Numbered from the stretch's first letter, positions 1 to 6,591 are shown. The stretch is DNA of 13,824 nucleotides from SIG701 sp045539595 (GCA_045539595.1 JAZQFQ010000030.1:1-13824); one strand, 5' to 3'. The notes: generated from the letters alone by a model not told the origin. Program-made: numbers and translations.

Positions 1-25
1 AAAAAATGAAAAGAGGATTATCACA

Positions 26-547
26 ATGAAAAGAATTCTTGCAATCGTACTCGCTGCTCTCATGATGCTGTCTGTTGTTGCCTGCACCAAGCAGGATGAG
101 AAGGTTACCCCCTATGAGGGCACTCTGGAAGAGTTGGTTAACTCTATCTACGAGATTCATATGCCCGAGTTCAGTGTTGCTCCCGCTATGCCCATTGACA
201 TCGCTGATGCCGGTGCTGTGAACTACTACTTTGGTCTGGCCAATGGCGACAATCTGACTGAAGCAGTATGGGCAGAGACTATGTTCGGCTCTCAGCCCTA
301 CTCTCTCTGCATCGCACGCGTTAAGGAAGGCGCGGACATGGCTGCTGTTAAGCAGGAAATCTTCGACAACATGGACATGCGTAAGTGGATGTGTGTTGCT
401 GCCGATCACATGATCGTTGGCGATGCACGCGATCTGGTTATCATGGTCATGGTTGGCAACGACTTTGGCGGCTCCGAGATGACCAACGCTCTGTACGACG
501 CATTTGTTTCCGTTGTCGGCAACCCCGGCGAGAAGCTGGAGAAATAA
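26..547 (+). CDS. DUF4358 domain lipoprotein
   Basis: This encodes a 173-residue secreted lipoprotein. Residues 1-20 form a lipoprotein signal peptide: a KR start, a hydrophobic stretch and a lipobox SVVAC with the lipidated Cys at residue 20. The mature part is a small alpha/beta domain resembling DUF4358, a family of unknown function that in Clostridia often sits next to MBOAT and DHHW genes, as it does here. An AGAGGA ribosome binding site lies about 8 bases before the ATG. The stop is 25 bases before the MBOAT start, so co-transcription is likely. The inferred role is an extracytoplasmic accessory to surface polymer O-acylation. The lipoprotein call is firm; the DUF4358 call rests on recognition and context. 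The promoter lies before the window. Confidence 0.85.
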   Translation: MKRILAIVLAALMMLSVVACTKQDEKVTPYEGTLEELVNSIYEIHMPEFSVAPAMPIDIADAGAVNYYFGLANGDNLTEAVWAETMFGSQPYSLCIARVKEGADMAAVKQEIFDNMDMRKWMCVAADHMIVGDARDLVIMVMVGNDFGGSEMTNALYDAFVSVVGNPGEKLEK

Positions 548-572
548 TTTCTGATTCCATCGGGAGGCTGAT

Positions 573-1961
573 ATGCTCTTCTCAAGTATTCCGTTTTTGT
601 TCTATTTCCTTCCGGCAGTACTTCTGGTGTACTATATCGCTCCCGGAAAACTAAAAAATGCCGTTCTGCTTTTCTTCAGTCTGTTCTTCTACTTCTGGGG
701 TGAACCCAAATACACACTGTTGATGCTGACGTCCATAACCATAAGCTATGCCGCGGGACTGCTCATTGAGCGTTTCCGCGGCACGCGGTATGCCCGTGTT
801 TTTCTGTGGATCGGCGTGGGAGCCGGACTTCTTCTTTTGGGATTCTTCAAATATGCGGACTTCATGATCGCCAATCTGAACGGGATCTTCGGCATCTCGA
901 TTCCGCTTTTGAAGATTGCTCTGCCCATCGGTATCAGTTTCTATACCTTCCAAAGCATCAGTTATGTCATCGATGTATACCGCGGTGACACGGAGGCACA
1001 GCGGAATTATATCGATCTGGCAACCTATGTGGCACTGTTCCCGCAGTTGATTGCCGGTCCTATCGTTCGGTATACCGACGTGGCGGCGGAGTTGAAGCAG
1101 CGTTCCCACACGGCAGAGCTGTTCTCCTCCGGTGCTTTCCGCTTCACGGTAGGTCTGGCCAAAAAGATCCTGATTGCCAATCCCCTGGGTGAATTGTGCG
1201 ACATCTTCCGGGACTCGGGCGAGAAATCCGTTTTGTTCTTCTGGATCTACGCCATCGCCTTCTGCCTGCACATCTATTTCGACTCCTCCGGCTACAGCGA
1301 TATGGCCATCGGTCTGGGACGCATCTTCGGATTCAAGTTTATTGAAAACTTCAATTATCCCTTTATTTCCACCAGCGTAACGGAATTCTGGCGCCGGTGG
1401 CATATGTCCCTAGGCTCCTGGTTCCGGGATTACGTGTATATTCCCATGGGCGGCAACCGGGTTTCCACGCCCCGTTGGCTGTTCAACCTTTTTGTGGTTT
1501 GGATGCTGACAGGACTTTGGCACGGTGCGGACTGGAACTTCGTTTTATGGGGTCTGTACTTCGCATTCTTCCTGATCGTGGAAAAGCTCTGGATCGGTAA
1601 GCTGCTAAAAAAACTGCCCCGCGTGCTGTCCCGTGTGTATCTGCTGTTTATCATGATCATCAGCTTTGTGATCTTCAACGCAAACGGTCTGGGCGGCATT
1701 GCCGGAGATGTAGGCGGCTTGTTCGGTGCGGGCGGTATTCCCCTCGTCACCACCGAGACGCTGTACTATCTGCGCAGTTATGCGATTCTTTTGATCGTGG
1801 CCCTCGTGGGTTCTACCCCTGTGGTAAAGACGGCAGTGACGAAAATCTCCCCCAAGATCACAAACGTGTTGATCGCTCCCGTAATGCTGGTACTTCTGGT
1901 ACTGTGCACCGCTTATCTGGTGGATGGATCCTTTAATCCGTTCCTCTATTTCCGTTTCTGA
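573..1961 (+). CDS. MBOAT family membrane O-acyltransferase (AlgI/DltB-like)
   Basis: This 462-residue polytopic membrane protein is of normal length for the AlgI/PatA/DltB branch of membrane-bound O-acyltransferases. These proteins move acyl groups, often acetyl, across the membrane to an extracellular polymer. Hydrophobic helices run throughout. The family signatures are present: FWRRWHMSLGSWFRDYVYIP (His277) and LTGLWHGADWNFVLWG with the invariant His at residue 317. The start has a GGGAGG ribosome binding site at the proper distance. It lies between the DUF4358 lipoprotein and the DHHW protein, with 11 bases to the latter, a layout like AlgI with AlgJ/AlgX partners. The acceptor polymer cannot be told from sequence; cell-wall polysaccharide or exopolysaccharide are both possible. 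Confidence 0.95.
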   Translation: MLFSSIPFLFYFLPAVLLVYYIAPGKLKNAVLLFFSLFFYFWGEPKYTLLMLTSITISYAAGLLIERFRGTRYARVFLWIGVGAGLLLLGFFKYADFMIANLNGIFGISIPLLKIALPIGISFYTFQSISYVIDVYRGDTEAQRNYIDLATYVALFPQLIAGPIVRYTDVAAELKQRSHTAELFSSGAFRFTVGLAKKILIANPLGELCDIFRDSGEKSVLFFWIYAIAFCLHIYFDSSGYSDMAIGLGRIFGFKFIENFNYPFISTSVTEFWRRWHMSLGSWFRDYVYIPMGGNRVSTPRWLFNLFVVWMLTGLWHGADWNFVLWGLYFAFFLIVEKLWIGKLLKKLPRVLSRVYLLFIMIISFVIFNANGLGGIAGDVGGLFGAGGIPLVTTETLYYLRSYAILLIVALVGSTPVVKTAVTKISPKITNVLIAPVMLVLLVLCTAYLVDGSFNPFLYFRF

Positions 1962-1972
1962 GGAGGTGCCGT

Positions 1973-3076
1973 ATGAAAATTAAGAATTATGTTGTAACCG
2001 TTTGTTTTCTTGTATTTTTCCTTGGCGGCGCGCTCCTATGCCTGCTTCATTCTCCGCAGGATTATTCCGCCAGCGAGAGAAGAAAGCTGAAGCAGTTCCC
2101 CAAAATCACCACCGAAACTGTTCTGAACACCAAGTTCATGAGCGAGTTTGAAACCTACACACTGGATCAGTTCCCCTTCCGGGATGCGTTCCGTACGGTG
2201 AAGGCCATCGCTCACTACTATGTATTCGGTCAAAAGGACAACAACGATGTGTATCTGGCCGGTGATTCCGTTTCCAAGCTGGAATATCCCCTTCGTCCCG
2301 AATTGATTACGTCGGCAGGTCAGAAATTTGAAACGCTGTACAACAATCATTTCAAGGACGCGGGCGCCAACGTGTACGCGGCAGTCATCCCGGACAAGAA
2401 CTATTTCCTGGCGGCGCAAAACGGATATCCTTCCATCGATTATGCGGAACTGCTCCGGCTGTTCCGGCAAAGCACGCCGGATTTCAAGCACATCGGTCTG
2501 TTTGATGCCCTGACCATCGATCAGTACTACCGTACCGATACCCACTGGAAGCAGGAATGTCTGTCCGGTGTGGTGGATGTGCTGGCGAACGGCATGAACA
2601 TTGCCGACCGTCTCACATGGGATTACGTGGAAAACAAGGTGGATGCACCGTTCTACGGCGTATATTACGGCCAGGCGGCGCTGCCCATGGCTCCCGATAC
2701 GCTGACGTATCTGACCAACCCGATTCTGGACGGATGCACGGTGTACAACTACGAAACCCAGAAGACCACCGGCATCTACGATATGGATAAGCTCGTCAGC
2801 GACGATCCCTATGAGGTATTCCTCTCCGGTGCGGCGGCTCTTCTCACTATTGAGAATCCTGCCTGCACCGACGGACGCGAACTGGTGGTGTTCCGTGATT
2901 CCTTCGGAAGCAGTGTTGTACCCTTGCTAGTTCCGGCTTACTCCAAGATCACGCTGGTGGACATCCGCTATGTGGACAGCAATTACCTGCCCAGTCTGGT
3001 GGATCTGAGCACCGCCGACGACGTACTGTTCCTGTACAGCGCCATGGTGCTGAATCAATCCAACATGCTGAAGTGA
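1973..3076 (+). CDS. DHHW family protein, AlgX/AlgJ-like SGNH-type acyltransferase partner
   Basis: The product has 367 residues with one N-terminal membrane-anchoring or signal segment (about residues 7-26), followed by an extracytoplasmic domain. A DTHW motif at residues 189-192 and a RDSFGSS motif with Ser310 match the Asp/His and Ser elements of AlgX/AlgJ-like catalytic domains. In the known systems this protein passes an acyl group from the MBOAT transporter to the polysaccharide. A strong GAGGAGG ribosome binding site overlaps the end of the MBOAT gene region, and the spacing is only 11 bases, so the two are almost certainly co-translated partners. The mature fold and triad assignment are inferred from motifs. 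A hydrolase role (deacetylation) is the main alternative. Confidence 0.88.
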   Translation: MKIKNYVVTVCFLVFFLGGALLCLLHSPQDYSASERRKLKQFPKITTETVLNTKFMSEFETYTLDQFPFRDAFRTVKAIAHYYVFGQKDNNDVYLAGDSVSKLEYPLRPELITSAGQKFETLYNNHFKDAGANVYAAVIPDKNYFLAAQNGYPSIDYAELLRLFRQSTPDFKHIGLFDALTIDQYYRTDTHWKQECLSGVVDVLANGMNIADRLTWDYVENKVDAPFYGVYYGQAALPMAPDTLTYLTNPILDGCTVYNYETQKTTGIYDMDKLVSDDPYEVFLSGAAALLTIENPACTDGRELVVFRDSFGSSVVPLLVPAYSKITLVDIRYVDSNYLPSLVDLSTADDVLFLYSAMVLNQSNMLK

Positions 3077-3090
3077 TAGAGTCAGTAAAT

Positions 3091-3120
3091 AAAGGCAACT
3101 GCCACGGCAGTTGCCTTTTT
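3091..3120. terminator. Bidirectional rho-independent terminator
   Basis: A perfect 13-bp inverted repeat (AAAGGCAACTGCC, then AC, then the complement) occupies 3091-3118 and is followed by a T run on the + strand. On the - strand the stem is followed by TTTATTTA. It sits between the convergent DHHW gene and the YdcF-like gene, whose stop codon starts two bases after it, so it can serve both. Confidence 0.9.
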
Positions 3121-3121
3121 A

Positions 3122-3898
3122 TTACATATTTCCCCGCAGGGTGTCCACGGTGACGGTGAGAAATTCCCGTGCGATATAATGAGGGAGCATAATTCCCCGG
3201 AAGGGGGCCGGAATACCGTACACCCGGGTCCAGCCGCATTTCTTCGCCAGGCGGATGGAGCGATACAGATGAAAATTACTGCTTACAATGCCGACGGACG
3301 CGTCGGGATCACCGTACAATGCATAAGAAAACTGCATATTCTCCGCGGTAGTGGTGGAGCGCTCCTCCAGGAGCATCCGATCCTCTGTGAGGCCGTAGGA
3401 CGCCAGTGTGCGGCGCATACATTCCGCCTCGCTGATATCCACTCCACTTCCCTGTCCGCCGCTGAGGATGGCCACTGTATCCGGATTGCGGGACAGATAA
3501 TCCCACGCCAGATCGATGCGGGCGCGGAGCGCGTCGCTGGGCTGATCCCCATACACTTTCGCCCCCGGCACGATGAGATAATCCGCATGCACGGGACATG
3601 TGTCATGCATGGCGGACAGAACGGCCCCCACCACCGAGAAAAAGGCGACGACGCACGCAAGGATGATCCACCGCAGGACGGCCACAGCAATCCGTATGGG
3701 GCGGATGGGGTGAAACCACATCCACAGATCCGCGATGCCGAGGAGCGTGATGGTCATCCCGGCCGCCAGCCACACCCACAACACGGACACGGTAAATCCG
3801 CCAATACATCCGGCGGCCAGATAATAAGCGATCAGCACAAGGCCGAACAGGATTCCGAAAACGGAACGGAGCAGCGGATATCGTTTTCGTTTCATCAT
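3122..3898 (-). CDS. YdcF/SanA-like DUF218 membrane protein
   Basis: The product has 258 residues. About three N-terminal membrane segments occupy roughly residues 10-85. A DUF218 domain follows, with the features YLIVPGAKVYGDQPSDALRAR, LSGGQGSG followed by ISEAECMRR, and LEERSTTTAENM. DUF218 proteins (YdcF, SanA, ElyC) are tied to envelope biogenesis and vancomycin or envelope stress tolerance in other bacteria; their chemistry is poorly known. The frame stays open upstream to 3931, but the start at 3898 is chosen because a GGAGG site lies five bases before it; a second ATG follows directly. It starts 29 bases after the regulator gene stops, so the two may be one operon. The name is confident; the biochemical role is not. 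Confidence 0.9.
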   Translation of the reverse strand: MMKRKRYPLLRSVFGILFGLVLIAYYLAAGCIGGFTVSVLWVWLAAGMTITLLGIADLWMWFHPIRPIRIAVAVLRWIILACVVAFFSVVGAVLSAMHDTCPVHADYLIVPGAKVYGDQPSDALRARIDLAWDYLSRNPDTVAILSGGQGSGVDISEAECMRRTLASYGLTEDRMLLEERSTTTAENMQFSYALYGDPDASVGIVSSNFHLYRSIRLAKKCGWTRVYGIPAPFRGIMLPHYIAREFLTVTVDTLRGNM

Positions 3899-3927
3899 GG
3901 GCACCTCCGATAAAAAAATATGCCACA

Positions 3928-4302
3928 TCAATTTAATATGGTTTTCTCTATGATTACCACGCCTTCTGGATGCTGACCGTCATCAAGGGGATGTGTATGC
4001 ATTTCTTTGATAACCCATCCGTCATCCAAGTAATTGTTGATCGCATCCGCGCTTTCTTGCCAACGGAACTGAAAATAAATGATCTTTTGCTTTTTTACTG
4101 TTTTTTTGACACCAAGCAAATCATCAACAGTTGTTTCAAAATATGATGCTATATTAGGAAGTAGTGTAATATCCGGATAAGATGCTGCGTTTTCCCAACG
4201 GCTGATTGCTTGCGGAGAAACTCCGAAAATTTCTGCAACCTGCTCCTGTGTCAACTGCTTATCTTTGCGCAATGCTTTGAAGATTTCAGAAAAAGTAGCC
4301 AT
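3928..4302 (-). CDS. Xre-family HTH regulator with C-terminal DUF4177-like domain
   Basis: The product is a 124-residue protein. Residues 6-62 form a classic Xre/Cro helix-turn-helix: LTQEQVAEIFGVSPQAISRW is the turn and recognition helix, and it is followed by the common DDLLGV ending. Residues 74-123 form a small beta-rich domain (SADAINNYLDDGWVIKEM, then VVIIEK) resembling DUF4177, whose function is unknown. It may sense a ligand or a partner. A GGGGG-rich ribosome binding site lies just before the ATG, and a TATAAT box lies about 30 bases upstream. The gene is more AT-rich than the operon at 26-3076. It is followed by the YdcF-like gene on the same strand, a plausible regulated target. 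Autoregulation is inferred from the dyad at 4371-4387. Confidence 0.9.
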   Translation of the reverse strand: MATFSEIFKALRKDKQLTQEQVAEIFGVSPQAISRWENAASYPDITLLPNIASYFETTVDDLLGVKKTVKKQKIIYFQFRWQESADAINNYLDDGWVIKEMHTHPLDDGQHPEGVVIIEKTILN

Positions 4303-4333
4303 ACTATTTCCCCCTTTAAATTGATTCGAGTAT

Positions 4334-4362
4334 ATTATATCATACTCCTCCTCTTGTTTGAA
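4334..4362 (-). promoter_or_regulatory. Sigma-A type promoter of the Xre regulator gene
   Basis: On the minus strand a TATAAT (4339 to 4334) is preceded after 17 bases by TTCAAA (4362 to 4357), four of six bases of the -35 consensus. The start codon lies about 32 bases downstream. Confidence 0.6.
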
Positions 4363-4370
4363 ATCGCAAT

Positions 4371-4387
4371 TTGAGAATATTTCTCAA
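4371..4387. promoter_or_regulatory. Dyad TTGAGAA-TAT-TTCTCAA, candidate operator
   Basis: A perfect 7-bp inverted repeat with a 3-base spacer sits 8 bases upstream of the -35 box of the Xre gene. It also lies just downstream of the four-helix gene stop. No T run follows it on either strand, so it does not look like a terminator. Its size fits an Xre dimer site; the binding protein is inferred. Confidence 0.4.
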
Positions 4388-4399
4388 GAGGTGATTGAG

Positions 4400-4750
4400 T
4401 TACTTATTCAGCCTGCTCTTTGCTGTATTTATCGAAGTAATTAGTAATTTCTTTACTTCGATACACTTATCAAGAACATCTTGATTATCATAATATCCGT
4501 TTTCAATCAAAAGTTCCAACCAATATTCACTTTCAGAGCATTCTTTGAGGGCAATTTGGAGTTTAGCGATAAAATCTGCTGTTCCGTGTCCGTAAAATGC
4601 CTCTCTTATATTTGCACCAACACTTGTTCCGCTTCGTATTAATTGATTGGTAAGCACACTTTCCTTCTTGTTCTGTTTCACATAGTTACAAACATTAATA
4701 ATCTGCAACGCAAATTCTTTTGATTTCGTAATCAATGGACTGTCAGCCAT
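4400..4750 (-). CDS. Four-helix-bundle protein (23S rRNA intervening-sequence / Avd-like family)
   Basis: The product has 116 residues and is almost wholly helical, of usual length for the TIGR02436 four-helix-bundle family. First found encoded in intervening sequences of 23S rRNA, the family resembles the accessory protein Avd of diversity-generating retroelements. The hallmark segment is IRSGTSVGANIREAFYG, followed by KLQIALKECSESEYWLELL. The protein has many basic residues, which fits nucleic acid binding. A GGTGG-type ribosome binding site and a good promoter (4781-4809) precede it. It is AT-rich and stands alone, with no reverse transcriptase or rRNA nearby. The upstream side carries an unusual repeat block next to a tRNA, which suggests a transferred unit. 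Its function here is unknown. Confidence 0.9.
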   Translation of the reverse strand: MADSPLITKSKEFALQIINVCNYVKQNKKESVLTNQLIRSGTSVGANIREAFYGHGTADFIAKLQIALKECSESEYWLELLIENGYYDNQDVLDKCIEVKKLLITSINTAKSRLNK

Positions 4751-4780
4751 AACTTTTCCACCCTTCTGCTCAGTGTTTTA

Positions 4781-4809
4781 ATTGTATCACAAAACCTCTT
4801 GCTTCTCAA
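4781..4809 (-). promoter_or_regulatory. Promoter of the four-helix-bundle gene
   Basis: On the minus strand TTGAGA (4809 to 4804) is separated by exactly 17 bases from TACAAT (4786 to 4781). Both differ from consensus at one base. The start codon is about 30 bases downstream. Confidence 0.65.
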
Positions 4810-4825
4810 CCTTTATAATAAAAGT

Positions 4826-4846
4826 GCTTTTCGCCACGCGAAAAGC
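4826..4846. repeat. Perfect 9-bp hairpin GCTTTTCGC-CAC-GCGAAAAGC
   Basis: The two arms are exact complements around a 3-base loop. It lies about 17 bases upstream of the -35 box of the four-helix gene and directly abuts the heptad array at 4845-4886. No T run makes it a terminator on either strand. It looks like the terminal palindrome of a small repeat unit; that reading is inference. Confidence 0.6.
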
Positions 4847-4886
4847 TACCTCTACTTATTACTTCTTACCTTTTATCTATTACTTT
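4845..4886 (-). repeat. Heptad array, RRRGTAA-type units, minus orientation
   Basis: Read on the minus strand from 4886 the sequence falls into consecutive 7-base units: aaagtaa, tagataa, aaggtaa, gaagtaa, taagtag, aggtagc. The shared pattern is purines followed by GTAA. The array is the inverted counterpart of the one at 4906-4940. Confidence 0.65.
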
Positions 4887-4905
4887 CCAAAAAATCCTGC
4901 CATTT

Positions 4906-4940
4906 GAGGTAAGAGTGAAGAGGTAAGAGGTAAAAAGTAA
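4906..4940 (+). repeat. Heptad array, RRRGTAA-type units, plus orientation
   Basis: Five consecutive 7-base units occur with no gaps: gaggtaa, gagtgaa, gaggtaa, gaggtaa, aaagtaa. Three of the five are identical. The last unit runs into the tRNA terminator. Confidence 0.75.
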
Positions 4941-4968
4941 AAATCCCGCACTTACGTGCAGGATTTTT
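4932..4968 (-). terminator. Terminator of tRNA-Val
   Basis: On the minus strand the RNA forms an 11-13 bp stem (AAATCCTGCAC, loop GTAA, GTGCGGGATTT) followed by TTTTTACTTTTT. One pair is G-U on this strand but an A-C mismatch on the other, which supports minus-strand use. It begins directly after the tRNA CCA. Confidence 0.8.
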
Positions 4969-5045
4969 TGGTGGAGACAACTGGGATCGAACCAGTGACC
5001 CCTTGCATGTCAAGCAAGTACTCTAACCAGCTGAGCTATGCCTCC
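4969..5045 (-). tRNA. tRNA-Val (anticodon GAC)
   Basis: On the minus strand a full cloverleaf can be drawn. The acceptor GGAGGCA pairs with TGTCTCC with one G-U. The D region contains AGCTCAGCTGGTTAGAG. The anticodon stem CTTGC/GCAAG holds the loop TTGACAT, with anticodon GAC at 5011-5009. The T arm is CTGG-TTCGATC-CCAG. The discriminator A and an encoded CCA end at 4969. It has its own promoter and terminator, so it is a single-gene unit. Confidence 0.97.
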
Positions 5046-5062
5046 GTGCCAAATACTTTATC

Positions 5063-5091
5063 ATTATACCATTGTACCTATGGTTTGTCAA
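5063..5091 (-). promoter_or_regulatory. Consensus promoter of tRNA-Val
   Basis: On the minus strand a perfect TTGACA (5091 to 5086), a 17-base spacer and a perfect TATAAT (5068 to 5063) lie 18 bases before the mature tRNA 5' end. This is the strongest promoter visible in the window. Confidence 0.92.
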
Positions 5092-5124
5092 CAGTTATTT
5101 TGCTTTTCCCACGCAAAATAAAGC

Positions 5125-5138
5125 AGAATATTTGTTCG
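5125..5138 (+). promoter_or_regulatory. LexA (SOS) box 1, imperfect
   Basis: AGAATATTTGTTCG matches the Gram-positive SOS core GAAC-N4-GTTC at seven of eight core bases. It lies just upstream of the dinB -35 box and exactly 28 bp before box 2. Confidence 0.55.
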
Positions 5139-5145
5139 TTTTCCA

Positions 5146-5174
5146 TTGACAAAGAACGCCCGTTCGTGTATACT
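5146..5174 (+). promoter_or_regulatory. Sigma-A promoter of dinB
   Basis: TTGACA (5146-5151), a 17-base spacer and TATACT (5169-5174) give a near-consensus promoter, with transcription expected near 5181. SOS box 2 fills the spacer and box 3 covers the expected start site. Confidence 0.9.
5153..5166 (+). promoter_or_regulatory. LexA (SOS) box 2
   Basis: AGAACGCCCGTTCG holds a perfect GAAC-N4-GTTC core and lies between the -35 and -10 boxes of dinB, where a bound repressor would block RNA polymerase. Confidence 0.85.
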
Positions 5175-5180
5175 ATACCC

Positions 5181-5194
5181 AGAACATTCGTTCA
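5181..5194 (+). promoter_or_regulatory. LexA (SOS) box 3
   Basis: AGAACATTCGTTCA holds a second perfect GAAC-N4-GTTC core. It covers the predicted transcription start and touches the AGGAG ribosome binding site of dinB. Confidence 0.85.
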
Positions 5195-5204
5195 GGAGAG
5201 TATC

Positions 5205-6506
5205 ATGAGTCGAAGTATTTTGCACTGCGATCTGAATAATTTTTTTGCATCCGTAGAGTGTGTCCGTCATCCGGAATGGAAGGGCCGCCCTGTGGCCGTA
5301 TGCGGCTCGGTGAAGGAGCGGCACGGCATCTGTCTGGCGAAAAATTATCCGGCCAAAAAATACGGTATCCGCACCGGGGATACCGTAATCGATGTATTGA
5401 AAAAATGTCCGGACGTGATCCTGGCGGAGCCTCATTATGAGGAATATGAGAAGTATTCCCGCCTGACCCAGGCAATCTACGAAGAGTACACCGATCGGAT
5501 TGAGCCCTTCGGGTGCGATGAAAGTTGGCTGGATGTGACGGCCAGCACCCTGCTCTTCGGGGACGCACGGCACATAGCAGACGTGATCCGCGAACGCACG
5601 AAGCGGGAGTTGGGGCTGACCATATCGGTGGGTGTATCATTCAACAAGATTTTCGCCAAGTTGGGCAGCGACATGAAGAAGCCGGATGCGGTAACCTGTA
5701 TTACGGAAACGGATTTTCGGGAGAAGATCTGGCATCTGTCTGCCAGCGAGATGCTGGGAGTGGGGCCATCCACTTATCGGGCGCTGGAGAAACGATGCAT
5801 CCGCACCATCGGGCAGATTGCCCGGACGCCGCCCGGTTATCTGCGCACATGGCTGGGAAAGAACGGAGAAACCCTGTGGCGGTACGCCAACGGACTGGAC
5901 ACCGCCGAGGTGATCCCCTGCGCCCGGGCCGCGCCGATGCAGAGCATTTCCCGGGGCATGACGCCTCTTCGGGATATGGAAAACGAGGCAGAATGTGCGG
6001 CCTTTCTTACGGAGATGGCCCAGGAGGTGGGCCGCCGTCTGCGCAAGAACAGGCTGTACGCGGGGGGAGTGAAGATCTCGCTCCGGGATACGAAACTGTG
6101 CTCCCGGGAGTTTCAATGCACGCTGCACACGCCCACCATGCACACGGATGTGATTGCCAAGGCCGCGGTAGAACTGCTGCGCAAGCATTATCGGTGGCAG
6201 AATCCCCTGCGATCCGCCTCGGTGACGGCCATTCAGCTGACGACGGAGCACACGCCGGCGCAGATGGACATTCTATACGATCCTACCGCGGAGGAAAAAA
6301 AAGATCATCTGGACCGCACCATCGACACGCTGCGGCAGAAATACGGATCACACAGCATTTGCCCCGCCTCTTATTTCACGCTGACGGGCTGCGGCGGCAA
6401 AACCATGCTGATTTCCCCCGATCGGGATTGGAGCCCCGCCTTTTCTTTGGGGGAGGGATTGCGGGACAGGCCGGTGGACGCGATCGCATTTGGGACTTTG
6501 TTTTAA
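5205..6506 (+). CDS. dinB: DNA polymerase IV (Y-family translesion polymerase)
   Basis: The 433-residue product is a Y-family polymerase that copies past DNA damage with low fidelity. The palm begins HCDLNNFFASVE (catalytic Asp9), and the second acidic pair lies in GCDESWLDVT (Asp105, Glu106). TISVGVSFNKIFAKLGSDMK is a further family signature, and a helix-hairpin-helix (thumb) region and a little-finger domain follow. QMDIL at residues 353-357 resembles the QLxLF clamp-binding motif. The frame stays open back to 4956, but that part runs through the antisense of the tRNA. The start at 5205 is set by the AGGAGAG site and by the conserved N-terminus. The upstream promoter is overlaid by SOS boxes, so DNA-damage induction is predicted. 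It is GC-richer than the genes on either side. Confidence 0.97.
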   Translation: MSRSILHCDLNNFFASVECVRHPEWKGRPVAVCGSVKERHGICLAKNYPAKKYGIRTGDTVIDVLKKCPDVILAEPHYEEYEKYSRLTQAIYEEYTDRIEPFGCDESWLDVTASTLLFGDARHIADVIRERTKRELGLTISVGVSFNKIFAKLGSDMKKPDAVTCITETDFREKIWHLSASEMLGVGPSTYRALEKRCIRTIGQIARTPPGYLRTWLGKNGETLWRYANGLDTAEVIPCARAAPMQSISRGMTPLRDMENEAECAAFLTEMAQEVGRRLRKNRLYAGGVKISLRDTKLCSREFQCTLHTPTMHTDVIAKAAVELLRKHYRWQNPLRSASVTAIQLTTEHTPAQMDILYDPTAEEKKDHLDRTIDTLRQKYGSHSICPASYFTLTGCGGKTMLISPDRDWSPAFSLGEGLRDRPVDAIAFGTLF

Positions 6507-6567
6507 ACTCCCAATTACCTTTTGTGTTCCAGAAAAAACAAAGACAAATCATTCAGCAAGATATAAC

Positions 6568-6591
6568 AGCAGCGGATAAATCTCCGCTGCT
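6568..6591 (+). terminator. Hairpin after dinB, probable weak terminator
   Basis: AGCAGCGGA and TCCGCTGCT form a perfect 9-bp stem with a 6-base loop, about 60 bases after the dinB stop. The run after it (TACTGTTTA) is only partly T-rich, so termination is less certain. It also divides dinB from the convergent metallopeptidase gene. Confidence 0.55.

Larger units (their letters stand above)
4887..4971. repeat. 14-bp inverted repeat, arms 4887-4900 and 4958-4971
   Basis: CCAAAAAATCCTGC at 4887-4900 is the exact reverse complement of 4958-4971. The right arm overlaps the CCA end of tRNA-Val and the 5' half of its terminator stem. The left arm is also a near copy (AAAAATCCTGC against AAAAATCCCGC) of the terminator's other stem half at 4939-4949, so a terminator half is present twice. 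Confidence 0.7.

Noticed and set aside
3179..3913. 244-codon + strand frame
   Set aside because: It is antisense to the DUF218 gene, which has clear domain motifs and a ribosome binding site.
4400..4971. Diversity-generating retroelement or CRISPR-like array
   Set aside because: The four-helix gene resembles Avd, but there is no reverse transcriptase or template/variable repeat pair in the window, and the 7-base units have no spacers.
4956..5204. In-frame extension of dinB upstream to 4956
   Set aside because: The extension is read through the antisense of tRNA-Val, giving the familiar spurious TTGIEPVTPCMSS peptide. It also crosses the dinB promoter and SOS boxes, and there is a good ribosome binding site at 5205.
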